Source of the DNA: Sulfuriflexus mobilis
GTDB taxonomy: Bacteria > Pseudomonadota > Gammaproteobacteria > AKS1
Assembly: GCF_003967195.1 (NCBI RefSeq)
Contig: NZ_AP018725.1
Location: 496,001-560,000, forward strand
DNA length: 64,000 nt
Reading direction: 5' to 3'
The notes beneath the pieces are model-generated. The model was given only the letters and a program-made list of their open reading frames with translations. It did not search any database and was not told the DNA's origin. The position numbers and the translations under genes are program-made. Positions 56,399 through 64,000 of the stretch are shown piece after piece; within the stretch, counting starts at the first letter, position 1, and each line of letters starts with the position of its first letter.

Positions 56399-56567
56399 TA
56401 CATTTATCGTGCTGGCGACGCTAATCACTTTAATCAAAACGGGGAAGTTAATAAACCTGGCGCCCGGGGCGGGGTTTTTTCTCCGCGAGCAGGCCCTCGT
56501 GGCTCTAACCAATTGAATATAAAATAGTAAATGCTTTATCTGGATGTGCCGGCAACGGGCACGGTGC

Positions 56568-56596
56568 TTGACAAGTCGACGGCAAACACCGAAAAT
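56568..56596 (+). promoter_or_regulatory. tRNA-Met promoter
   Basis: TTGACA (56568-56573), 17-base spacer, GAAAAT (56591-56596), followed by a GC-rich discriminator (GCGCGGC), usual for stringently controlled tRNA promoters. Confidence 0.55.
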
Positions 56597-56636
56597 GCGC
56601 GGCTCTCAGGGCATTGCCCTTTGATTCTCCCTGTAT

Positions 56637-56713
56637 GGCTATGTAGCTCAGTTGGTTAGAGCACAGCATTCATAATGCTGGGGTCGGTGGTTCAAGTCCA
56701 CCCATAGCCACCA
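56637..56713 (+). tRNA. tRNA-Met (anticodon CAT)
   Basis: Acceptor GGCTATG pairs with CATAGCC (56703-56709). Anticodon loop TTCATAA; encoded CCA end; 77 bases. It lacks initiator features, so it is probably elongator Met; a tRNA-Ile(CAU) is possible but less likely. Confidence 0.92.
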
Positions 56714-56753
56714 TTTTCCCCGTGGCGTCTTATCGAAGAAGAAACGAGTCAGT

Positions 56754-57254
56754 ATGGGTCGTTACCGTCCACCACAGCCGAAAAGCTCGGCCTATATTAC
56801 CCGACCGGGCCATGACCGTCTGGACGAGGAACTCAAGGCCTTGTGGCTGAAACGTCGAGAGGTCACTGCGGCCCTGTCTGCCGCCGCTGCCGAGGGTGAC
56901 CGTTCCGAGAACGCCGAGTATATCTACCGCAAGAAACAATTGCGTGAAATGGATCGGCGTATCCGCTATCTGCAAAAGCGCCTCGACGAACTGGTGGTGG
57001 TCGACAGGCCGCCCACCAATCCGCAACAGGTGTTTTTCGGCGCCTGGGTCGAACTGGAAGATGAACGGGGTGAACAGGTGACCTACCGAATTGTCGGCCC
57101 CGACGAGTTTGACGTGGAAAAGGGCTGGATCAGTATGGACTCGCCGGTGGCGCGTGCGCTGATGAAAAAGACCGTCGATGACGAGGTCAGTGTGCGGCGT
57201 CCGGATGGGGTGGTGCACTATGTGATCACCGACATCCACTATACGGATGAATAA
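56754..57254 (+). CDS. greB: transcription elongation factor GreB
   Basis: A protein of 166 residues with coiled-coil N-domain ([20 protein letters not shown]; acidic tip [10 protein letters not shown]) and FKBP-like C-domain ([20 protein letters not shown]). It rescues backtracked RNA polymerase. The [10 protein letters not shown] start fits GreB better than GreA. Confidence 0.94.
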   Translation: MGRYRPPQPKSSAYITRPGHDRLDEELKALWLKRREVTAALSAAAAEGDRSENAEYIYRKKQLREMDRRIRYLQKRLDELVVVDRPPTNPQQVFFGAWVELEDERGEQVTYRIVGPDEFDVEKGWISMDSPVARALMKKTVDDEVSVRRPDGVVHYVITDIHYTDE

Positions 57255-57257
57255 GGC

Positions 57258-58208
57258 TTATTTCGTGTTGCCGGTACCGAGCCAGAAGCCCATATCTCGT
57301 CTAAGGAATTCGTCCCAGGGCATGTAGTGCGAGCCATCACAGGAGAAGGTCAGGCCAAGGATGCCATTCATAATATTGATGGAACTCGAGCGCAGGTAGA
57401 TCGTTTCATCGGCAAAGCGCAGCTTTTTGAACTGTTCGAGAATATCATGGATTTTTTCCTGCGGGATCTTCGCCGCAACCGGGTAATCATATAACGGGTA
57501 GGCCAGGCAGATATCCGGATCGATGATCTCATCGACACTGTGAATACGATAACTGTAAGGGTCATCCATCAACCACAACGAACAGCGGCCACTGGAAAAG
57601 TGCACCTTGCTGTGAAATACCCCGTGGTCGGTCATGAGTGCTTCAATCAGACCGAGCACCTCATCAATATGTGCGTCAAACAGGCTTGGGACCCGCTGCT
57701 GCAGGAAGACGGTGCCGCGCACGGCCGGGTCACCACGAAACTGGGTCCAGTGAAATTCCTCTTTATCGGCAAGCGGTTGTTCAGGCAGGTCGCTGACCGA
57801 AAAGTCGGCGGCGACAAAACCAAGCAATTCGCCATCCCGGGTCACCGCGTGCAGGGCCGTAATACATTGTTTGAAGGTGCGCAGACTCAGGTAGACCGAT
57901 GACAACATGACCCCTCGATAGGGCAGGTTCTTCATCAGGTAGGGGCGCTTGGACTGGTCGCGGTTGCGCCAGCCGGTATCGACCTTATTGGGCTCGACGT
58001 TCGAGCTTAACTGAACACCGTTAATATTCAGGGTAAACAGCAGGTGGGCATAGGGGATCGTTTTGTGCCCCTCGACGAGCACGGCATCGAGGGCATCGGC
58101 ATCCGGCCAGACCTCGGCACAACGCGCGGCGAGCGCCTCTAGCGGTTGATCAACAATGGTCGCAAGCGCATTTTTCTTGGCAATAATGGCTTGTTGTAGG
58201 GCATTCAT
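57258..58208 (-). CDS. PDC/Cache-domain protein without output domain
   Basis: A protein of 316 residues. The first 150 residues look like a PDC/Cache ligand-binding domain (HLLFTLNINGVQLSSNV; GWRNRDQSKRPYLM; LSLRTFKQCITALHAVTRDG). There is no membrane helix, signal peptide, kinase or GGDEF part, so it appears to be a soluble sensor or a ligand-binding partner. The remaining half (PSLFDAHIDEVLGLIEALMT; SGRCSLWLMDDPYSYRIHSV) is not recognised. Confidence 0.65.
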   Translation of the reverse strand: MNALQQAIIAKKNALATIVDQPLEALAARCAEVWPDADALDAVLVEGHKTIPYAHLLFTLNINGVQLSSNVEPNKVDTGWRNRDQSKRPYLMKNLPYRGVMLSSVYLSLRTFKQCITALHAVTRDGELLGFVAADFSVSDLPEQPLADKEEFHWTQFRGDPAVRGTVFLQQRVPSLFDAHIDEVLGLIEALMTDHGVFHSKVHFSSGRCSLWLMDDPYSYRIHSVDEIIDPDICLAYPLYDYPVAAKIPQEKIHDILEQFKKLRFADETIYLRSSSINIMNGILGLTFSCDGSHYMPWDEFLRRDMGFWLGTGNTK

Positions 58209-58491
58209 TGGGAGTCGTTCTCAGCTGGCGGTGTTCGTTCCTAGTTTATCACAGCCTTGGCAAGGTGCCGTCCGGTAAGGTTGCATATTAGCTTAAGTAT
58301 AACAGGGTATTTATGACAGGCGGATGAATGAATAAGCACTTGAATACACATAGAAAAAACACGGGCTAGCGGATGGGTGTGAAGTTTTCTTCGCTCTTGA
58401 CTATGATGAGGCGGAGGAGACGATCCGGACAGAGTCTTGACCGGGTAGTGGGAGACAATAACATGATAATGATAAAGTGAATAAAATTGTT
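58209..58491. other. intergenic region, promoter area only
   Basis: About 280 bases without a convincing gene. It is divergent between the Cache protein and the response regulator, so it must hold both promoters, but no strong consensus boxes were seen. Confidence 0.3.
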
Positions 58492-58872
58492 ATGACCGAT
58501 AAGCACTTGATTTTATACGTCGAGGACAACCCGGCGAACATGCGTCTTGTGGATCAAATCCTCAAGCAGTTCCCCAGTGTGGAATTGGCAGGTGCTGAAA
58601 CGGCGGAAGATGGCATTGAGATGGCCGTAAACAGTCAGCCCGCCTTGATCCTTATGGATATCAACCTGCCGGGCATGGACGGTTACCAGGCATTGGAAGA
58701 ATTGAGAAAGTGCACAGAGACCCGACACATTCCGGTGGTGGCCATCAGTGCGAACGCCATGAGTAGTGATGTGCAACGAGGACTGGACATGGGCTTTGAC
58801 GGCTATTTGACCAAGCCGCTCAACCTGCAGGAATTTATGTCCATGATCCGCATGCAACTCCAACTCGACTGA
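58492..58872 (+). CDS. single-domain response regulator (CheY-like)
   Basis: A receiver domain of 126 residues: acidic pocket VEDN, phospho-acceptor Asp in ALILMDINLPGMDGYQALEE, Thr/Ser in VVAISANAM, and Lys in YLTKPLNL. The type is close to receivers found with hybrid kinases (PleD/DivK-like). GTG 58477 is an alternative start. No kinase lies nearby. Confidence 0.9.
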   Translation: MTDKHLILYVEDNPANMRLVDQILKQFPSVELAGAETAEDGIEMAVNSQPALILMDINLPGMDGYQALEELRKCTETRHIPVVAISANAMSSDVQRGLDMGFDGYLTKPLNLQEFMSMIRMQLQLD

Positions 58873-58948
58873 TGGCAACGCGATCAGTCACCGGAGGACA
58901 TACGTTTTATCTACGAGATGATCCAGTATCGACTGGGTCGATAGGTAA

Positions 58949-60007
58949 TCAGCAATAACGGCTCAGGTATTCACGTGGCACCGTCCGGAGCCCGCCTTTC
59001 AGGACACTGGCCGTGAAGCCCTGCTGCAGGGCGATAAACGCCGCAGCCGTCGACAGCTGCCCATCACTACAACAAAACACATACTCACGTCCTTTGCCGA
59101 GTTTCTGCAGACGCAGGCGCAGCAGTGGCAGCGGGATATGCAGGCCATAGCCATTACGTCCGTGTTCATCCGCACTGCGCACATCAATCAACTTGGCACC
59201 CTGGCGCAGTTTGTCGAGCATGCCGCGGTAATCGTGGCAATGGATTAATTCGTTGACCACATAGCGCAGGAAATATTTTTTATCCAGGCGCATGAGCACA
59301 CCATCGGTGAGCATGCTGATCGTGGCATTGCGTGCCGAGCCCGTGATCAGGGCCTCTTCACCAAAACTGGCACCGGGACCAAGTTCGGCCAGTCGGATAT
59401 CGTCGCCCAGCGCGTGCGGGCGACGGCTGACACGGCAGTGGCCATTGAGAACGGTATAATAACCATCATCATATTCCCCCTGCCAGATAATGGTCTCGCC
59501 GGCCTGCACCTCGATACTTTGCATCAGTGCCATAACACTTTCGATATTGTCTGGCGGCAGGGCCAGCAGGCAACGGTTTTGTAACAGGTGACTCATGGCA
59601 TGCATGTCACTATCGACATGCAATTCCTCAATGTCATACCCCGCCTGCCAGTTGCTTTGTAGCAGGCGCTCAAGTTGTTCCTGATCGATACGCAACAGGG
59701 TACAGCGGGTGCGGGCCGCGATGTGCTCGTACTGGCTCAGACTGTCATGCAGGGGACGGCGGGCCTGGCTACTGTGCTGTTGAATGCGCAGGCGGGTATG
59801 TCGCCCGCGACAGAGCTCTACCTCACCACTGATAAGGTAATCAAGAAAACGTGGTGTCTGGTCCTGCATCGTCAGGGCCTCACCGGGCTGTAGATGGAGC
59901 AGCTGTGCGCAATCGCAGATCCGACGTAGGTCGGTCTCCGTTAATGACCCCAGGGGTTGCAGCCTGCGCAGGCTGTCCGGGTCAAGTTGGTGCGCTGTCT
60001 GATGCAT
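58949..60007 (-). CDS. protein with two cyclic-nucleotide-binding-like domains and a rhodanese domain
   Basis: A protein of 352 residues. The first cNMP-like domain is at about residues 18-115 (LHLQPGEALTMQDQTPRFLD) and the second at about 145-250 (VQAGETIIWQGEYDDGYYTV; GPGASFGEEALITGSARNAT). The rhodanese domain (about 270-345) contains KLIDVRSADEHGRNG and the active-site loop FCCSDGQLSTAAAF. No DNA-binding helix is present. It may couple redox or sulfur state to a nucleotide signal; this is inference. Confidence 0.82.
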   Translation of the reverse strand: MHQTAHQLDPDSLRRLQPLGSLTETDLRRICDCAQLLHLQPGEALTMQDQTPRFLDYLISGEVELCRGRHTRLRIQQHSSQARRPLHDSLSQYEHIAARTRCTLLRIDQEQLERLLQSNWQAGYDIEELHVDSDMHAMSHLLQNRCLLALPPDNIESVMALMQSIEVQAGETIIWQGEYDDGYYTVLNGHCRVSRRPHALGDDIRLAELGPGASFGEEALITGSARNATISMLTDGVLMRLDKKYFLRYVVNELIHCHDYRGMLDKLRQGAKLIDVRSADEHGRNGYGLHIPLPLLRLRLQKLGKGREYVFCCSDGQLSTAAAFIALQQGFTASVLKGGLRTVPREYLSRYC

Positions 60008-60161
60008 GGATTTACCTCTAATTTTAATATTAGGCGAGTGGCCGGAAAATGACCTTGACCGTGTTCACGAAAGGACTGTTAAGTCGCCCACACTTCCGGA
60101 TTTTCGTATCGGTGGGAGGGGTGGCCGGGTATAATTGACGCAATTTTTCTCAGGTGAAAGC

Positions 60162-62288
60162 ATGAAAATCTTTGTCAGTGCGCCGCGTGGCACCATTCGT
60201 CTGCTCAAGCGGGAATGTCAGGATTGCGGCGCCACCGAGGTGACCTCGGTGCCCGGTGGGCTCGATTGTGAGGTCACCCGGGAGGCCCTGTACCGTATCT
60301 GCCTGTGGTCGCGAGTGGCCAATCGGGTGTTTTTGCCGATTGACAGCTTCAAGGCCGAGACGACCGATGCCCTGTATGCCGGTGCCCGACAGATTGAATG
60401 GGACAAGATCTTCCCGGTGAGCACGCGCTTCGCCGTCGACTGCACGCTGGTGCAGGCCGACATTGATCACAGCCACTTTGCCGCGCTACGGGTCAAGGAT
60501 GCCATCGTGGATTTTTTCCGCGACAAGTACGATGAGCGCCCCTCCGTGGATACCGAGCAGCCGGATATTCGCATCAATGTCTTCATTAAGCGTAAGAGCG
60601 CACAGGTAGCGCTGGACATGTCGGGCGGCAGCCTGCATCGGCGGGGTTACCGTGAGGCGGGTGGTGAGGCACCACTGAAAGAAAATCTCGCTGCGGCGCT
60701 GTTGATGTTTGCCGGCTGGCCAAAACAGCAGGCCCTGTTTGACCCAATGTGCGGCAGCGGCACCCTGCTCATCGAGGCCGCCCTGATGGCAGCCGATATT
60801 GCACCGGGTTTACAGCGTGATCATTTTGGTCTGAAGGCCTGTAGTGATTTTGATGCCGGGTTGTGGAAGAGCCTGCTCGACGAGGCACACAGCCGCCGTG
60901 AAAAGGGCCTCGCTACGCTGGGGCCGATCCGCGGACACGATGCCGACAAGAAGGCCGTACGCTCGGCGATTGCGAATATTCAACGTGCCGGTCTGCAGGC
61001 CCATATCCATGCCGAGACCCGCGAGTTGGCCGAGACCGGCAGCCTGCCCGCTGCACTGTGTGAGGCCGAGACAGGCCTGCTGATCACCAACCCGCCTTAC
61101 GGTGAACGTATCAGCACCCAGGGCAGCCTGCGCGAGCTACATGCCGAGTTGGGGCGCTTATTACGCAAGCAGCTACCGCACTGGCAGGCGGCGGTGTTTA
61201 CCGGCAACCCGGACATGATGCTTTACCAGGGCGGCATTGCGCGTAAGGTCATTGATCTGTTCAACGGCCCGCTCGAGTGTCAGCTGTTTCTCTATGCTGC
61301 TGAGGCAAAACAGAACCGCGAGGGTGCGACGATGTTTGCCAACCGCCTGCGCAAGAACCTGAAAAAGTTCAGGCGCTGGGCCGGGCGCGAAGGGATTGAT
61401 TGCTACCGTGTCTATGATGCCGACCTGCCGGAATACGCCGTGGCCATCGACCTTTACCACAGTGACCAGCGTTATGTTTACGTGCAGGAATACGCCGCGC
61501 CCGCGACAATTGAACCCCTGCTTGCCCTGCAACGGCTGCAAGCCGCCTTTTCGGTTTTGACTGAGGTGCTGGAGGTGCCTGCCGCGCATATCTGGTTCCG
61601 CCAGCGTCGTCGTCAGCAGGGCAGCGCGCAATACACGCGCGTCTCTGAAAGTCATCGTTTTCATGAGGTACATGAAGGCCCGTGTCGGTTATGGGTGAAC
61701 TTTACCGACTATATCGATACCGGCCTGTTTCTCGACCATCGCATTACCCGTAAATTGATTGGCGAACAGGCCAATGGCAAACGTTTCCTCAACCTGTTTT
61801 GTTATACCGCTACGGCCACGGTGCATGCCGCCCTCGGCGGGGCAACAGAAACCTGTTCGGTTGATATGTCCAAGACCTACCTTGACTGGGCGCGGCGTAA
61901 CTTTGTCCTCAACGGCATGAATACGGACAAGCACGAACTGGTACGCGCCAACTGTGTCGAGTGGCTGGAGCAGGCCGCCGCAGATAAAAACCAGCAGTTT
62001 GACCTGATCTTCATGGACCCGCCGACCTTTTCCAACTCCAAGCGCATGGACATGACCTTCGATGTGCAGCGTGACCACGTCATGCTGATCAAATCGGCCA
62101 TGTCTATCCTTGCCCCCGGGGGGGAGTTGATGTTCTCCAATAACTTTCGTAAATTCCGCCTCGATGAAAAGGCGCTAAAGGATTTCGAGATAGAAGACAT
62201 CTCATCACGCACAATCCCTGAGGACTTTGCCCGACGCACTAACATCCACCGTTGCTGGCGTATTCGTCATGCAAAGCGGGCTGAATGA
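60162..62288 (+). CDS. rlmL: bifunctional 23S rRNA methyltransferase RlmKL
   Basis: A protein of 708 residues: THUMP domain (about 40-155), m2G2445 domain with DPMCGSGTLLIEAAL and LLITNPPYGERIST, and the m7G2069 (RlmK) domain with FLNLFCYTATATVHAALGGA and LIFMDPPTFSNS. The ATG at 60162 (MKIFVSAPRGTIRLL) is preferred over 60135; AGGTGAAAG precedes it. Confidence 0.94.
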   Translation: MKIFVSAPRGTIRLLKRECQDCGATEVTSVPGGLDCEVTREALYRICLWSRVANRVFLPIDSFKAETTDALYAGARQIEWDKIFPVSTRFAVDCTLVQADIDHSHFAALRVKDAIVDFFRDKYDERPSVDTEQPDIRINVFIKRKSAQVALDMSGGSLHRRGYREAGGEAPLKENLAAALLMFAGWPKQQALFDPMCGSGTLLIEAALMAADIAPGLQRDHFGLKACSDFDAGLWKSLLDEAHSRREKGLATLGPIRGHDADKKAVRSAIANIQRAGLQAHIHAETRELAETGSLPAALCEAETGLLITNPPYGERISTQGSLRELHAELGRLLRKQLPHWQAAVFTGNPDMMLYQGGIARKVIDLFNGPLECQLFLYAAEAKQNREGATMFANRLRKNLKKFRRWAGREGIDCYRVYDADLPEYAVAIDLYHSDQRYVYVQEYAAPATIEPLLALQRLQAAFSVLTEVLEVPAAHIWFRQRRRQQGSAQYTRVSESHRFHEVHEGPCRLWVNFTDYIDTGLFLDHRITRKLIGEQANGKRFLNLFCYTATATVHAALGGATETCSVDMSKTYLDWARRNFVLNGMNTDKHELVRANCVEWLEQAAADKNQQFDLIFMDPPTFSNSKRMDMTFDVQRDHVMLIKSAMSILAPGGELMFSNNFRKFRLDEKALKDFEIEDISSRTIPEDFARRTNIHRCWRIRHAKRAE

Positions 62289-62314
62289 GCGTGGCCATGT
62301 GGTAGACTGTGACG

Positions 62315-63250
62315 ATGACAACGGCGTTATACATAGAAGGTCTGTGCAAGACTTATAATAATGGCTTTGAGGCCCTCAAGGGCATCAGCCTCGAGGTGGC
62401 CGAGGGGGACTTTTATGCCCTGCTCGGGCCGAATGGCGCGGGCAAGTCCACTACCATCGGTATCATCAGTTCGCTGGTTAACAAGACCGCCGGCACGATC
62501 CGTATCTTCGGTGATGATATCGATGTCGATTTCCCCCGGGCGCGCACCCACCTCGGGCTGGTACCGCAGGAATTTAATTTCAACGTCTTTGAGCCGGTCG
62601 AGGAGATCCTGATCAACCAGGCCGGCTTCTATGGCATCCCACGGCATGTTGCGACACCACGTGCCGAACGCTACCTGCGCAAGCTGGGTCTGTGGGAGAA
62701 GCGCCACAACATGGCCAGGAATCTCTCCGGGGGCATGAAGCGCCGTCTGATGATCGCGCGTGCCCTCATGCACGAGCCACGCCTGCTGATCCTCGATGAG
62801 CCGACCGCTGGCGTCGATATCGAGATCCGTCATACGATGTGGCAGTTCCTGCGCGAGATTAATGCCGCCGGCACGACCATTATTCTCACCACGCACTATC
62901 TGGAAGAGGCCGAGAGCCTGTGCCGAAATATAGGCATCATTGATCACGGCACCCTGATCGAGAACACCAGTATGCGCAAGTTACTCGGCCGCCTGCAGCA
63001 GGAGACCTTTGTCCTCGACCTGGGGGACCCGCTGACCAGCGTGCCCGAGGTGAAGGACTGTGAGCTGCATCTTATCGATGACTATACGCTGGAGGTCATA
63101 TTGCCACGTGATCAGGCCGTCAACGAATTGTTCAGCTACCTGACCGAACACGGCATCAAGGTGCTGAGTATGCGCAATAAAACCAATCGCCTCGAACAGT
63201 TGTTCATGGAAATGGTTGAGAACAGCGACGCACGCCAGGAGGCCTCATGA
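62315..63250 (+). CDS. ABC transporter ATP-binding protein (YadG type)
   Basis: About 311 residues: Walker A GPNGAGKSTTIG, signature NLSGGMKRRLMIARALMHEP, Walker B LLILDEPTAGVD, and a C-terminal extension. It is an ABC-2 exporter ATPase; the substrate is unknown. GTG 62309 is an alternative start. The stop overlaps the permease start. Confidence 0.9.
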   Translation: MTTALYIEGLCKTYNNGFEALKGISLEVAEGDFYALLGPNGAGKSTTIGIISSLVNKTAGTIRIFGDDIDVDFPRARTHLGLVPQEFNFNVFEPVEEILINQAGFYGIPRHVATPRAERYLRKLGLWEKRHNMARNLSGGMKRRLMIARALMHEPRLLILDEPTAGVDIEIRHTMWQFLREINAAGTTIILTTHYLEEAESLCRNIGIIDHGTLIENTSMRKLLGRLQQETFVLDLGDPLTSVPEVKDCELHLIDDYTLEVILPRDQAVNELFSYLTEHGIKVLSMRNKTNRLEQLFMEMVENSDARQEAS

Positions 63251-64000
63251 CCGGCGTCGAGAAATATATCGCGTTTAAAACCATTGTCATCCGTGAGTTC
63301 CTGCGCTTCATTCGTATCTGGGTGCAGACGGTGCTGCCACCGGCAATTACTACCGTGCTGTACTTTATTATTTTTGGCAATTTGATTGGCGCGCAGATTG
63401 GTGACATGGAAGGCTTTCGCTACATAGACTACATTGTCCCGGGTCTGATCATGATGTCGGTGATCACAAATTCCTATGCCAACGTGGTGTCGTCGTTCTA
63501 CGGTTCGAAGTTTCAGCACAACATCGAAGAAATGCTGGTCTCACCAGTCCCGAATTATATCATCCTCACCGGTTATGTATCCGGCGGTGTGGCGCGCGGC
63601 ATCGTCGTTGGCATGGTGGTGACGGTCGTGTCTTTCTTTTTCAGTGACCTGCAATTACATAATATCTGGGTGTTGTTGAGTGTCTTCGTCCTGACCTCGA
63701 TCCTGTTTTCACTGGCAGGTTTTATCAATGGCGCCTATGCACAGAGCTTTGATGATATCTCCATTATCCCGACCTTTGTCCTCACGCCGTTGACCTATCT
63801 CGGCGGGGTGTTTTATTCCATCAGCCTGTTGCCCGAATTCTGGCAAACCGCCTCGCTGGCGAACCCGATCCTGTATATGGTTAACGCCTTTCGTTACGGT
63901 TTTCTCGGTGTCAGTGATATCAACCTGACGGCCTCCTACGCCATTATTATCAGTTTTATTATTATTCTGTATTTCTACAGCCTGAACCTGCTGAACAAGG
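63247..64000 (+). CDS. ABC-2 type permease (YadH type), cut by window end
   Basis: At least 251 residues, still open at the last base. It starts MTGVEKYIAFKTIVIREFLR at an ATGA overlap with the ATPase and has several membrane segments plus the ABC-2 signature region (LTPLTYLGGVFYSISLLPEF; NPILYMVNAFRYGFLG). It pairs with the YadG-like ATPase in an exporter. Confidence 0.9.
   Translation, partial: MTGVEKYIAFKTIVIREFLRFIRIWVQTVLPPAITTVLYFIIFGNLIGAQIGDMEGFRYIDYIVPGLIMMSVITNSYANVVSSFYGSKFQHNIEEMLVSPVPNYIILTGYVSGGVARGIVVGMVVTVVSFFFSDLQLHNIWVLLSVFVLTSILFSLAGFINGAYAQSFDDISIIPTFVLTPLTYLGGVFYSISLLPEFWQTASLANPILYMVNAFRYGFLGVSDINLTASYAIIISFIIILYFYSLNLLNK

Noticed and set aside
58873-58948. Possible extra small ORF between the response regulator and the cNMP-rhodanese gene
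   Set aside because: Too short and without a ribosome site or recognisable product.

Overview
The window reads as chromosome of a sulfur- or ammonia-oxidiser-like chemolithoautotrophic gammaproteobacterium. The basis is gene order and gene content only, with no database search. The housekeeping blocks follow gammaproteobacterial order (hemA-prfA-prmC; lolB-ispE-tRNA-Gln-prs-rplY-pth-ychF; mreBCD-mrdAB-mltB-rlpA-dacA; greB; rlmKL). The centre is a complete alpha-carboxysome locus with form IA RuBisCO.

Layout. 1-5.9 kb: the 3' part of a phosphohistidine/ATP-grasp dikinase with glucan-water-dikinase-like domain order, two convergent SxxK serine hydrolases and an ADP/ATP-carrier-like transporter. 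6-9 kb: an outer-membrane barrel protein, a remnant of a second barrel protein, and an arsR-arsM pair with an apparently leaderless arsR. 9-14 kb: an hpf / Bax-inhibitor-1 / rhodanese lipoprotein / VC0807-like group on the minus strand, then nhaR-nhaA and a decayed Kef-type antiporter.

14.5-30.6 kb: an AT-richer carboxysome island. It starts with a broken small gene, then a tandem-BMC shell protein (CsoS1D-like) with a NUDIX hydrolase, and a divergent PurE paralogue on the opposite strand that lacks its usual catalytic histidine. Next comes the main operon: cbbL, cbbS, csoS2, csoSCA, csoS4A, csoS4B, four csoS1 copies, a ferritin-like protein, the assembly factor acRAF, and the positioning pair mcdA-mcdB. 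After it lie a 65-residue unknown, cbbR, a SulP bicarbonate-type transporter, and an orphan 99-residue protein that resembles a RuBisCO small subunit. Together these supply HCO3- uptake (SulP), CO2 release (CsoSCA), fixation (CbbLS), scaffolding (CsoS2), shell (CsoS1/S4/S1D), RuBisCO folding (acRAF), partition (McdAB) and control (CbbR).

30.6-64 kb: ordinary, GC-richer housekeeping DNA. It holds D-amino-acid aminotransferase, dacA, rlpA, mltB, rodA, mrdA, mreDCB; gatCAB; a MoeB/ThiF-like E1 enzyme; prmC, prfA, hemA; a TPR lipoprotein, lolB, ispE, tRNA-Gln, prs, rplY, pth, ychF; a PhnD-like binding protein, tRNA-Met, greB; signalling proteins; rlmKL; and a YadGH-type ABC exporter cut by the right edge.

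The most interesting items are the orphan small-subunit-like protein, the altered PurE-like protein, operator-like motifs shared between carboxysome promoters, candidate frameshift sites in csoS2, a family of hairpin repeats confined to the housekeeping flanks, and an mreC whose conserved N-terminus lies upstream of any usual start codon.
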